Shown: piece by piece, positions 17,451 to 24,977 of the stretch
How positions within the stretch are numbered: position 1 is the stretch's first letter
Layout: every line of letters starts with the position of its first letter
DNA from: Lachnospiraceae bacterium
GTDB lineage: Bacteria; Bacillota; Clostridia; Lachnospirales; Lachnospiraceae
Reading direction: 5' to 3'
Assembly: GCA_024692715.1 (NCBI GenBank)
Contig: JAILMH010000050.1
Location: forward strand, 1 to 45,141
DNA length: 45,141 bases
Notes under the pieces: generated by a model
What the model was told of the DNA's origin: nothing
The model's database searches: none
The model's input: the letters and a program-made list of their open reading frames with translations, nothing else
Program-made: the position numbers and the translations under genes

Positions 17451-17765
17451 TTACATCTGAATCTGGATTATCTCTTTATATGCATCGAGAAGTTTATCAC
17501 GAAGCGCTACAGTATACTGTAATGAAGCCTGTGCCTTTGCCTGTGCAATGGCAAGATCATGCGTATTATCTGTAAGACCAAGAGCAAGTTTGATCTCTTC
17601 CTCCTCCTGGCTGTGCAGGTAAGAATTAGTTTCATCAAGCTGTTCAACAGCCGCATTTAAGAAAGTACCGAAACTTTTATCAGTATCGGCCTTGTAGATT
17701 GGCGATTCCAATTCCGCCATCTGCACTGCAGGTGACGAAATGTTATAAATCTTATTAATATCCAT
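17451..17765 (-). CDS. fliE: Flagellar hook-basal body protein FliE
   Basis: 104 residues. The C-terminal family motif is present (DLAIAQAKAQASLQYTVALR, then KLLDAYKEIIQIQM), and the mid-part FGTFLNAAVEQLDETNSYLH is typical. FliE links the MS ring to the rod and is one of the first exported rod proteins. An AAGGGGG-type ribosome site precedes the ATG. Confidence 0.95.
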   Translation of the reverse strand: MDINKIYNISSPAVQMAELESPIYKADTDKSFGTFLNAAVEQLDETNSYLHSQEEEEIKLALGLTDNTHDLAIAQAKAQASLQYTVALRDKLLDAYKEIIQIQM

Positions 17766-17795
17766 AACCCCTTTTCCCCCTTAAAGCATAAAACC

Positions 17796-18254
17796 TTATG
17801 ACTTACCTATTTCCAACCCTGTTGTCGCAATATTCTTGCTGGAATTAAATGCTGTCGCATTTGCTTCGTATGCACGATTGGCATCTATGAGGTTTGTCAT
17901 CTCAGTGATAATGTTTACATTCGGATACTCGACATAGCCGTTCTCGTCAGCATCAGGATGCGACGGATCATAGACCATGCGATATTCACCTGTAGTATCC
18001 TCGTATACACCCCCAACTTTAACACCGAGCATATTTGTACGATTATATTTACTTTGATTGGAAGCAAGATACGCACTGAAAGATGCGTGCGGATCGTTCT
18101 TCTGCTCAAATGTAACTATCTTTCTTGTGTACGGCGAACCGTCATCCGTACGTGTTGTATTCGCATTTGCCACATTTTCAGAAATTATGTCCATGCGATA
18201 ACGTTCAGCTGTCAAGCCTGAAGCGTTGATATGAAAAGAATCAAAAACACCCAT
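17796..18254 (-). CDS. flgC: Flagellar basal-body rod protein FlgC
   Basis: 152 residues. The N-terminus has the rod motif (NASGLTAERYRMDIISENVA, NANTTRTDDGSPYTRK) and the C-terminus the matching coil (YPNVNIITEMTNLIDANRAY, EANATAFNSSKNI). FlgC is a proximal rod subunit, exported and assembled with FlgB and FliE. Confidence 0.97.
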   Translation of the reverse strand: MGVFDSFHINASGLTAERYRMDIISENVANANTTRTDDGSPYTRKIVTFEQKNDPHASFSAYLASNQSKYNRTNMLGVKVGGVYEDTTGEYRMVYDPSHPDADENGYVEYPNVNIITEMTNLIDANRAYEANATAFNSSKNIATTGLEIGKS

Positions 18255-18280
18255 TTATGTATCCCCCCGCATTACGTACA

Positions 18281-18670
18281 TTACTTGCTTACCTGCCTGA
18301 TGTTCGAAAATTCTGATGTGATACTTCCAGTCAACCCCTGATAAAGTATCTGATTTGCTGCCATCTCAGTATTTTCAGTGTCTACATCAACATTGTTGCC
18401 ATCAAGTCGATAAGAATAATTTTCTGCATCTGTGTAGATCCTACCCTTTAATCTACTAACGTTAATGTTATCGATCTTGTCATCAAGACTGTCAAATCTT
18501 GAATGTCTAAGTGCCTTTTCAAGTTGGTCAGAAAATGATACGTCCTGCCTCTTATAACCCGGTGTATCAATATTTGCCACATTATTCGCTATGGCCTGAT
18601 TTCTCATCCATGAAGCATCTGCCGCCTTGTCAAGGACATTAATATAATCGTAAATGTCCGTATTTATCAT
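18281..18670 (-). CDS. flgB: Flagellar basal-body rod protein FlgB
   Basis: 129 residues. The N-terminal rod motif MRNQAIANNVANIDTPGYKR is clear, and the C-terminus (VDTENTEMAANQILYQGLTG) is canonical. It is the first gene of the flagellar operon: AGAGGGGG lies just before the ATG and a good sigma-A promoter about 65 bases upstream. Confidence 0.97.
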   Translation of the reverse strand: MINTDIYDYINVLDKAADASWMRNQAIANNVANIDTPGYKRQDVSFSDQLEKALRHSRFDSLDDKIDNINVSRLKGRIYTDAENYSYRLDGNNVDVDTENTEMAANQILYQGLTGSITSEFSNIRQVSK

Positions 18671-18733
18671 ATCTAAGTACCCCCTCTGATACTTAAAAAC
18701 ACAAGTGTAGATACATATTAATCTTTATTAAAT

Positions 18734-18761
18734 ATTATAAAGAAATTATAATAAAAGTCAA
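18734..18761 (-). promoter_or_regulatory. Sigma-A promoter of the flagellar operon (flgB)
   Basis: On the minus strand TTGACT (18761-18756), a 16-base AT-rich spacer and a perfect TATAAT (18739-18734). It lies about 65 bases before flgB, in the only large gap before the operon. A 12-base motif shared with the EAL-pilT promoter region lies 29 bases upstream of this -35. Confidence 0.75.
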
Positions 18762-18790
18762 CGTGCACAACCCGCAAAAACACTAGGTTT

Positions 18791-18802
18791 CTTGTTTTGT
18801 AC
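18791..18802 (-). promoter_or_regulatory. Shared upstream motif, flgB copy
   Basis: The minus strand reads GTACAAAACAAG. The identical 12-mer occurs at 27829-27840 upstream of the EAL-pilT promoter, and the match extends to about 18 of 22 positions. Here the gap to the -35 is 29 bases, in the other copy 19. It is a candidate activator or repressor site; it could also be an A-tract/UP-type element. Confidence 0.4.
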
Positions 18803-18933
18803 AATTCAGAAACGTGCATCTTTTTAAGAGCAATATTTTTAAAAACTTGATGTTTTTTAATCTGTGATTTTTCCAAAACGTTTGTACATCATTAACAAAA
18901 AATTAAATCTCTTTACTTTTTTAACCTCAAAAA

Positions 18934-19323
18934 TCAATTCTTTAATTTCTCGATGATAGCTTCCAGACTTTTAACCAGTTCTGCCTTCTCCTTATCACTC
19001 AGGACCTTATCACCTATAAATGCGCATGTAAAATCTGCGAACGACTTTACATCCATTCCATCTTCAATAAGCAGTTTTGCATTATATTCTTCCTTTGTCA
19101 TGGCATAGGTGAATTTTCTCGCATACTGTGTATTGTACTGCTTGAAGCCTGTAATTTTCAGAAGGCCTTTCTTTTCAAGGCTGTTAAGTGTCCTTGACAC
19201 TGAAAGCTTGTTCCATTTCTCCGATCCGAAAATATCCAGCATCTCATTACTTGTAAGCTCCTCATTAGAATCCCAGAGCAGTTTCATGACTTCTTTTTCT
19301 CTCGCGTTCATTTCTTTTTTCAT
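18934..19323 (-). CDS. BlaI/MecI-type transcriptional repressor, orphan
   Basis: 129 residues from ATG 19323 (AAGGAG seven bases before it; the upstream in-frame ATG at 19401 has no ribosome site). The N-terminal winged helix (MNAREKEVMKLLWDSNEELT, then KLSVSRTLNSLEKKGLLKI) follows the BlaI/MecI plan, including the recognition helix before LEKKGLL, and the C-terminal helices would dimerise. BlaI proteins are usually paired with a BlaR1 sensor protease and a target gene; neither is nearby. It stands alone between codY and the flagellar operon, all on the same strand, so a link to motility control is possible but unproven. Confidence 0.75.
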   Translation of the reverse strand: MKKEMNAREKEVMKLLWDSNEELTSNEMLDIFGSEKWNKLSVSRTLNSLEKKGLLKITGFKQYNTQYARKFTYAMTKEEYNAKLLIEDGMDVKSFADFTCAFIGDKVLSDKEKAELVKSLEAIIEKLKN

Positions 19324-19340
19324 ATATTTCTCCTTTATAT

Positions 19341-19354
19341 TACTATCGTTAGTA
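19341..19354. promoter_or_regulatory. Inverted repeat upstream of the BlaI-type gene
   Basis: TACTA-TCGT-TAGTA lies 17 bases before the repressor ATG. BlaI/MecI operators are short dyads containing TACA/TGTA; this differs in sequence but has similar size and placement. It is a candidate autoregulatory operator. Confidence 0.4.
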
Positions 19355-19451
19355 TTACACAAAAATATGACTTCACTTGTATGATAATTGAATTGTAGCA
19401 AGGCACTTTTTCAACGTCTACAACCAGTTTTGCACTTAATGTTCTCTGTAA

Positions 19452-19493
19452 ATAAAAAGACTGTAACTAACTTCTTACAATTAATTACAGTCT
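19452..19493 (-). terminator. Intrinsic terminator after codY
   Basis: A perfect 9-base stem AGACTGTAA/TTACAGTCT (19485-19493 and 19459-19467) followed on the minus strand by TTTTTATTT. It lies about 40 bases after the codY stop and ends the comM-dprA-topA-codY unit. The stem is AT-rich with an 17-base loop, so it may be weak. Confidence 0.65.
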
Positions 19494-19534
19494 AAATTAA
19501 TATCTATAAAATTCTCTCTATTCTTACAAAGATC

Positions 19535-20305
19535 TTATACTTTTTTTTCTGCCATTTCCTCATAGATATCCTTATTCAGGATCTTAACAAAGGTTCCCTT
19601 CATTCCTGAAGAATGACATTCTATAACTCCGGCACTTTCAAGCTTTCTGAGTCCATTGACTATGACAGATCTGGTGATTCCGACAGTGGATGCGATCCTT
19701 GAAGCAACGATCGTTCCATCCTCTCCGTCAAGCTCTGTAAGTACCTCTTTCATCGCTCTGAGCTCAGATGCTGAAAGCGAAGATGCTGCCGATCTGACTA
19801 CCTGCTCACGTCTTGTCTCTTCCGCATCCTCTTCTGTAAGAGAGCGGATCATCTCAAGTCCGACTACTGTAGTTGTGTATTCACAAAGAATAATGTCGTC
19901 TATAGAATACATGCCTGCAGTACGGAATACTACAAGTGTTCCAAGACGCTCTCCTGCTATGTAAAGCGGGGCAACCATCGTATAAAGCTGCTCACCTGTA
20001 GGACTTGCAAGTCCAAGAGTTTCTGTATTGACATTTTCCTGTGTACTAAGTATTTCAAGGAACCTTGTATTTACTGCATTTGAGATAAACTCTCCAACGT
20101 CTTCACCAAAAAATGAAGCCTTATGCTCCTGCGCATATTTATCGCGTCCAAGGATCTTTCCCTTTTTACTGAGTACAAATGCATTGGAGTCGATCAGGGC
20201 TCCAAGACAGGTACATATATCATTAAAAACTACTTTTGTTGTCTTGTTATTATGGAGAAGGCGATTTATCTTTCTCGTCTTATCCAGAAGTTCTACACTG
20301 CTCAA
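19535..20305 (-). CDS. codY: GTP- and BCAA-sensing global regulator CodY
   Basis: 256 residues. The N-terminal GAF domain (LLDKTRKINRLLHNNK, LGALIDSNAFVLSKKGKILG, EQLYTMVAPLYIAGERLGTL) binds branched-chain amino acids. The C-terminal winged helix has the near-invariant CodY sequence (ASRIASTVGITRSVIVNGLR, KLESAGVIECHSSGMKGTFV). CodY represses nutrient-response genes, often including motility genes, when GTP and amino acids are plentiful. It follows topA by six bases and lies just upstream of the flagellar cluster. I did not see a convincing CodY box upstream of flgB. Confidence 0.97.
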   Translation of the reverse strand: MSSVELLDKTRKINRLLHNNKTTKVVFNDICTCLGALIDSNAFVLSKKGKILGRDKYAQEHKASFFGEDVGEFISNAVNTRFLEILSTQENVNTETLGLASPTGEQLYTMVAPLYIAGERLGTLVVFRTAGMYSIDDIILCEYTTTVVGLEMIRSLTEEDAEETRREQVVRSAASSLSASELRAMKEVLTELDGEDGTIVASRIASTVGITRSVIVNGLRKLESAGVIECHSSGMKGTFVKILNKDIYEEMAEKKV

Positions 20306-20311
20306 AACTTA

Positions 20312-22411
20312 TTACTCATCACTTTCTTCAACAGATTTTCTGTCAATGACTGCTTTACACTCCTCATTTATGCAGGCTAACTTATTACCCTTCTCTACCA
20401 TTAACCCGCCGCACTTAGGGCATTTATGCGGTGACGGCTTCGGCCAACTCATGAAATCACAATCCGGAAATCCAAGACATCCATAGTATCTTCTGCCTTT
20501 TCTTGTCATCTTCATAACAATATCATTTCCACACTTCGGACACTTGACACCGATCTTTTCAAAATATGGCTTTGTATTACGACAGTCCGGGAATCCCGGG
20601 CACGCAAGAAACTTACCATGCGGTCCATATTTAATGACCATATTTTTGCCGCACTCTTCACAGATAACATCTGTGACTTCGTCTTCTATCTTTATCTCAG
20701 CGATCTCTTTCTCAGCCTTCTGAACGGCTTCCTCCAGATCCGGATAGAAGTTTTCAATAATAGTCTTCCATTTTACATTACCGGTCTCTACTCCGTCAAG
20801 AAGTGCTTCAAACGTTGCCGTGAAATTAACGTCTACGATACTCGGAAAAGCTTCTGTAAGGATCTTGTTCACTGCAAGTCCGATCTCTGTAACATAGAGG
20901 TTTTTCTGCTCCTTTGTCACATAACGTCTTGCAAGGATCGTAGTGATTGTAGGCGCATAGGTACTTGGTCTTCCGATACCGAGCTCCTCAAGTGCCTTTA
21001 CCAGAGATGCCTCTGTATAGTGTGCCGGAGGCTGTGTGAAATGCTGTTTTTCCTCAAGATCACCGAGGCTCAGCTCACTTTCAGTCGAAAGCTCGGCGCT
21101 TAAAACATTGCCTGTAGCCTTTTCCTCATCTCCTGCTGTATACACATTCATGAAACCTGCAAAAGCAACGCTTGATGCAGATACTGTAAACAGATATTTA
21201 TCACCTGCCTGAACCTTCACGTTTGTTGTATTATAACGTGCCGGTGCCATCTGACTGGCTGTAAATCTCTTCCATATCAGCTGATAAAGTCTGAACTGAT
21301 CTCTTGAAAGATACTCTTTGATGATAGAAGGAGCTCTTTCTATATCTGTCGGACGTATCGCCTCATGCGCATCCTGGATCTTCTTACTGTCCTTCTTTTT
21401 CTCTTCATGGCTGGCAAGATATTCGCTGCCATAATTCTTTTCGATATAAGATGCAGCCATTGCTTCTGCTTCTTCCGAAACTCGGGTAGAATCAGTACGA
21501 AGATATGAAATAAGACCGACTGTACCGCTTCCGACGTCAATTCCTTCATACAGCTGCTGTGCTATACGCATAGTTTTCTGTGTAGAGAAGTTAAGTACAG
21601 ATGAAGCTTCCTGCTGTAAAGTACTTGTTGTAAAAGGAAGCGGAGCCTTACGGACACGCTCGCCCTTCCTGATATCAGCCACCTTGTACTTTGCTTTTCT
21701 GCAATAATTGCCGATCTCGTCTGCCTGCTTCTGATCGGCTATCGCGATTTTTCCATTGAGATCACCATAAAACTTTGCTGCAAGAGTCTTCTTTTCGCCC
21801 TTGACCGCAATCTGTGCATCTATTGTCCAATACTCATCCGGAATAAAAGCATTTATCTCATTCTCACGGTCACATATAATTTTCAAAGCAACCGACTGTA
21901 CTCTTCCGGCTGAAAGTCCTCTCTTGACCTTAGCCCAGAGCAACGGAGAAATGCCGTAACCGACCAGACGGTCAAGTACACGGCGTGCCTGCTGTGCATC
22001 CACAAGGTTCATATCCAGTTCCCTCGGATGCTTTATAGAATTTTTAACCGCTGTTTTTGTTATCTCATTAAAGGTGATCCTCTCTACCTTTTTGTCCGTT
22101 TCCCCGGGTTCAAGCTTCAGCGCTTTCTGTAAATGCCATGAAATCGCTTCACCTTCCCGGTCAGGGTCAGTTGCGAGATAAACAGTGTCTGCTTTTTTAA
22201 CTTCTTTTCTGAGTGAGGCTAGTAAAGGACCCTTTCCTCTGATAGTGATATATCTGGGTTCAAACTCATGCTCAACATCTATTCCCATCTGGCTCTTTGG
22301 GAGATCTCTGACATGCCCCATGGAAGCTACAACTGAATAATTACTTCCAAGGAATTTTTTTATGGTCTTAACCTTTGCCGGTGACTCAACGATAACCAGT
22401 TTTTTTGCCAT
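20312..22411 (-). CDS. topA: DNA topoisomerase I
   Basis: 699 residues from ATG 22411 (GTGAGGGA before it). The TOPRIM domain is at the N-terminus (KKLVIVESPAKVKTIKKFLG; DPDREGEAISWHLQ). The active-site tyrosine is in GLISYLRTDSTRVS. Three Topo-zinc-ribbon repeats end the protein (CEECGKNMVIKYGPHGKF, CPKCGNDIVMKMTRKGRR, CPKCGGLMVEKGNKLACI), each with four cysteines. It relaxes negative supercoils. It starts four bases after dprA. Confidence 0.97.
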   Translation of the reverse strand: MAKKLVIVESPAKVKTIKKFLGSNYSVVASMGHVRDLPKSQMGIDVEHEFEPRYITIRGKGPLLASLRKEVKKADTVYLATDPDREGEAISWHLQKALKLEPGETDKKVERITFNEITKTAVKNSIKHPRELDMNLVDAQQARRVLDRLVGYGISPLLWAKVKRGLSAGRVQSVALKIICDRENEINAFIPDEYWTIDAQIAVKGEKKTLAAKFYGDLNGKIAIADQKQADEIGNYCRKAKYKVADIRKGERVRKAPLPFTTSTLQQEASSVLNFSTQKTMRIAQQLYEGIDVGSGTVGLISYLRTDSTRVSEEAEAMAASYIEKNYGSEYLASHEEKKKDSKKIQDAHEAIRPTDIERAPSIIKEYLSRDQFRLYQLIWKRFTASQMAPARYNTTNVKVQAGDKYLFTVSASSVAFAGFMNVYTAGDEEKATGNVLSAELSTESELSLGDLEEKQHFTQPPAHYTEASLVKALEELGIGRPSTYAPTITTILARRYVTKEQKNLYVTEIGLAVNKILTEAFPSIVDVNFTATFEALLDGVETGNVKWKTIIENFYPDLEEAVQKAEKEIAEIKIEDEVTDVICEECGKNMVIKYGPHGKFLACPGFPDCRNTKPYFEKIGVKCPKCGNDIVMKMTRKGRRYYGCLGFPDCDFMSWPKPSPHKCPKCGGLMVEKGNKLACINEECKAVIDRKSVEESDE

Positions 22412-22415
22412 TCCC

Positions 22416-23300
22416 TCACGACTTTCTGATGTAATTATTTTTTCCTGTTTCCGCAGCAAGACCCTTCAATTCCAGCTGCAATAGGATGCCAAGAAGCTCT
22501 GCTGCTGTGAGCCCTGTCATATTGCTGAGCTCATCGAGCGTTCTCGGATACAAATCCAAGACACTATACAACATTTTTTCACGCCTTGCAAGTTTAGAAA
22601 TTTGTGCAGCCGCATTTTTACGGCTTCCTGATGGCTCAATTCCAAGTGCAAGAAGTACGTCGTCAGGTGTGAGCGCCGCTCCTGCTCCATCAGCTATAAG
22701 TTTATTACACCCGGCGCTAAGCGGGTCCGTGACCCTTCCGGGTATCGCATAAACATCCTTCCCCTGCTCCAGTGCATTTCTGACTGTGATCCCCGTACCT
22801 GATTTTACTTTTGCCTCAACAACCAGCAAAACATCCGCAAGCCCTGCTATGATCCTGTTCCTCGACGGAAACTGTCTTGCTATTGCCGGTGTTCCCGGGG
22901 GAAATTCAGAGATCAGAGCACCTTTTTCAGTTATCCTCTCAAATATCTCCCGGTTTGATTTTGGATAGACCACGTCCACTCCGCATCCTAAGACCCCAAA
23001 GGTCGGATGTCCTGCATCGAGCGCAGTTTTTTGCGCTATGCCGTCAACTCCCCTTGCAAGTCCGCTTATGATCTGCACTCCTGCCTTTGAAAGCACTTCC
23101 GCATAGTATTTTGCCATTCCCGCTCCATACTGCGAGCAATCCCTGGAGCCGACTATCGCGACCGAAGGTCTGCTTTCATCAGGGAACCTTCCCTTTATAT
23201 AAAGTCCTTTCGGCGGATTAGGGATATTTCTTAACCTCTCCGGAAATTCATCATAAAAGGCCGGTACAAATCTGATTTCTTCTATATCAATATTCACCAT
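22416..23300 (-). CDS. dprA: DNA processing protein DprA
   Basis: 294 residues. The Rossmann-like DprA core is clear: SVAIVGSRDCSQYGAGMAKY, SGLARGVDGIAQKTALDAG, GVLGCGVDVVYPKSNREIFE, RNRIIAGLADVLLVVEA. The C-terminal part is a winged-helix domain. DprA loads RecA on incoming single-stranded DNA during transformation. The start ATG 23300 follows AGGAGA by seven bases and overlaps the 3' end of comM by 14 bases. No other competence genes are in view. Confidence 0.95.
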   Translation of the reverse strand: MVNIDIEEIRFVPAFYDEFPERLRNIPNPPKGLYIKGRFPDESRPSVAIVGSRDCSQYGAGMAKYYAEVLSKAGVQIISGLARGVDGIAQKTALDAGHPTFGVLGCGVDVVYPKSNREIFERITEKGALISEFPPGTPAIARQFPSRNRIIAGLADVLLVVEAKVKSGTGITVRNALEQGKDVYAIPGRVTDPLSAGCNKLIADGAGAALTPDDVLLALGIEPSGSRKNAAAQISKLARREKMLYSVLDLYPRTLDELSNMTGLTAAELLGILLQLELKGLAAETGKNNYIRKS

Positions 23301-24831
23301 TCCAGTATCTCCTGTCAATCCCCCTATATCCTATAGCCTCCGCAATATGCTCTTGTTTTATAGTATCTGAATGTGCCAGATCTGCTATAGTTCTCGAGGT
23401 TTTCAGTATCCTGTGGTACCCTCTTGCAGAAAGTCCCATTGTTTCAAAAACGGTTTTCATAAGTTCTTCTTCCTCAGGCCCTATTGCGCAGAATCTTTTC
23501 AGCTCCCGCACACCTATATCTGAATTAAATCTCAGTCCTGTACCTTCAAACCGCTTTCTCTGGATCTCTGCCGCATCCACGACCCTCTCCCTGATCTTCT
23601 CAGAGGATTCGCCTGCGCTTCCTGTTTTGCCGGAAAGCTCTGAAAAACCTATCTCAGAAGTTTCCACACTTATATCTATACGATCGAGAAGTGGTCCGCT
23701 TATCTTTGAAAGATACCTCTGGATCTCAGGCCCGCTGCAGGAACACCTGTTTCTGTCCGGATAATATCCGCATTTACAAGGATTCATGGCCGCGCATAAT
23801 AAAAAATCCGTTGGGAACGTGCACGACCCTTGAGTGCGCTGAATATGCACCTCATGGTCTTCTATGGGCTGCCTAAGTATTTCTAAGGTCTGTCGCTGAA
23901 ATTCGGGAAATTCATCAAGAAAAAGAACGCCTCTATGGGCAAGACTAACGGCTCCGGGCCGCGGTATATTTCCTCCTCCCGCAAGTGCCTGCGGAGATAT
24001 TGTATGATGCGGGCTTACAAATGGCCTTTCTGTCACAAGACCTTCCGCTCCAAGAAGCCCTGCAACGCTGTACACCTTTGATATTTCGAGACATTCATCC
24101 GCACTAAGCGGCGGAAGTATCGAGGGAAGACACTTTGCCATCATTGATTTACCGCTTCCCGGCGGTCCGATCATCAGAATATTGTGCATACCCGCAACTG
24201 CTACTTCAAGCCCTCTCCTTGCTCCGATCTGACCACTGACATCCCTGAAATCTGCTTCAGGTATCCTCTCCTCATTCAAAATGGCCTCCAGTGAAATACT
24301 TGTGGGCTCTATTGTTTTAGAGCCTGAAAGATACGCCACTGTCTCCTCCAGATCATGCACTCCTACTACTTCTATACCTTCAACTGCTCCTCCCTCAGCT
24401 GCATTAGCCGCAGGAAGTATAAAGCGCTTAAAACCGTTTTTTCTGGCTTCAAAGACCATCGGAAGGATTCCGCTGACAGGCTTCACTTCGCCTGAAAGAC
24501 TTAGTTCTCCGGCTGCCACAGTTGCAGAAGATGCCTCCTCCGGAATTACACCCATGGCACACAATAGAGATATTGCCACCGCCAGATCAAAAGACGAGCC
24601 GCTCTTTCTAAGATCCGCCGGTGAGAGATTCACCGTTATCCTTTTAGGCGGGATCAGATAACCGCTGTTTTTCATCGCTGTACGTATCCGCTCCTTTGAT
24701 TCCTTAACTTCGCTGCCAAGAAATCCGACCATTTCAAACACCGGAAGTCCGCCTGTCGAAAGATCTGTCTCCGCAGTGACCATACGTGCATCCATGCCAA
24801 AAAGAGCAACAGAATTAATACTGCTGAACAT
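23287..24831 (-). CDS. comM: YifB/ComM-family Mg-chelatase-like ATPase
   Basis: 514 residues from ATG 24831, with AAGGAG six bases before it. The N-terminal ChlI/Lon-like domain (DLSTGGLPVFEMVGFLG) is followed by an AAA+ core with Walker A (MIGPPGSGKSMMAKCLPSIL) and Walker B (RGVLFLDEFPEF), a cysteine cluster (MNPCKCGYYPDRNRCSCSG) and the C-terminal helical domain (ARGYHRILKTSRTIADL). ComM-type proteins are hexameric helicases that extend branch migration of incoming DNA in recombination. It overlaps dprA, which fits a joint role. Confidence 0.93.
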   Translation of the reverse strand: MFSSINSVALFGMDARMVTAETDLSTGGLPVFEMVGFLGSEVKESKERIRTAMKNSGYLIPPKRITVNLSPADLRKSGSSFDLAVAISLLCAMGVIPEEASSATVAAGELSLSGEVKPVSGILPMVFEARKNGFKRFILPAANAAEGGAVEGIEVVGVHDLEETVAYLSGSKTIEPTSISLEAILNEERIPEADFRDVSGQIGARRGLEVAVAGMHNILMIGPPGSGKSMMAKCLPSILPPLSADECLEISKVYSVAGLLGAEGLVTERPFVSPHHTISPQALAGGGNIPRPGAVSLAHRGVLFLDEFPEFQRQTLEILRQPIEDHEVHIQRTQGSCTFPTDFLLCAAMNPCKCGYYPDRNRCSCSGPEIQRYLSKISGPLLDRIDISVETSEIGFSELSGKTGSAGESSEKIRERVVDAAEIQRKRFEGTGLRFNSDIGVRELKRFCAIGPEEEELMKTVFETMGLSARGYHRILKTSRTIADLAHSDTIKQEHIAEAIGYRGIDRRYWNGEY

Positions 24832-24902
24832 AATTTTCTCCTTATTCATTTCTTCTATTAATTGGGATTTATGATCTAAGATATGTTTTTTAGACGCGGC
24901 TT

Positions 24903-24931
24903 AGTTTAACTTTTTTTGCATACAATGTCAA
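24903..24931 (-). promoter_or_regulatory. Sigma-A promoter of comM-dprA-topA-codY
   Basis: The minus strand has a perfect TTGACA (24931-24926), a 17-base spacer and TAAACT (24908-24903), about 70 bases before the comM ATG. It lies between the pilT-like gene's terminator and comM. Confidence 0.7.
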
Positions 24932-24941
24932 TAGTGCTGCC

Positions 24942-24977
24942 CATAAAAACTCCGGAGCTCATTCGAGCACCCGGAGT
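24942..24977 (-). terminator. Intrinsic terminator overlapping the stop of the PilT-like gene
   Basis: On the minus strand ACTCCGG-(GT)-GCTC, loop GAAT, GAGC-TCCGGAGT, then TTTTTATGG. The 5' arm includes the last codons and stop of the PilT-like gene. It is GC-rich with a small bulge and closely precedes the comM promoter. Confidence 0.75.

Noticed and set aside
18700-18930. CodY binding box upstream of flgB
   Set aside because: The closest string (around AATTCAGAAACG, 18803-18814) matches the AATTTTCWGAAAATT consensus only in the centre; not enough to call.
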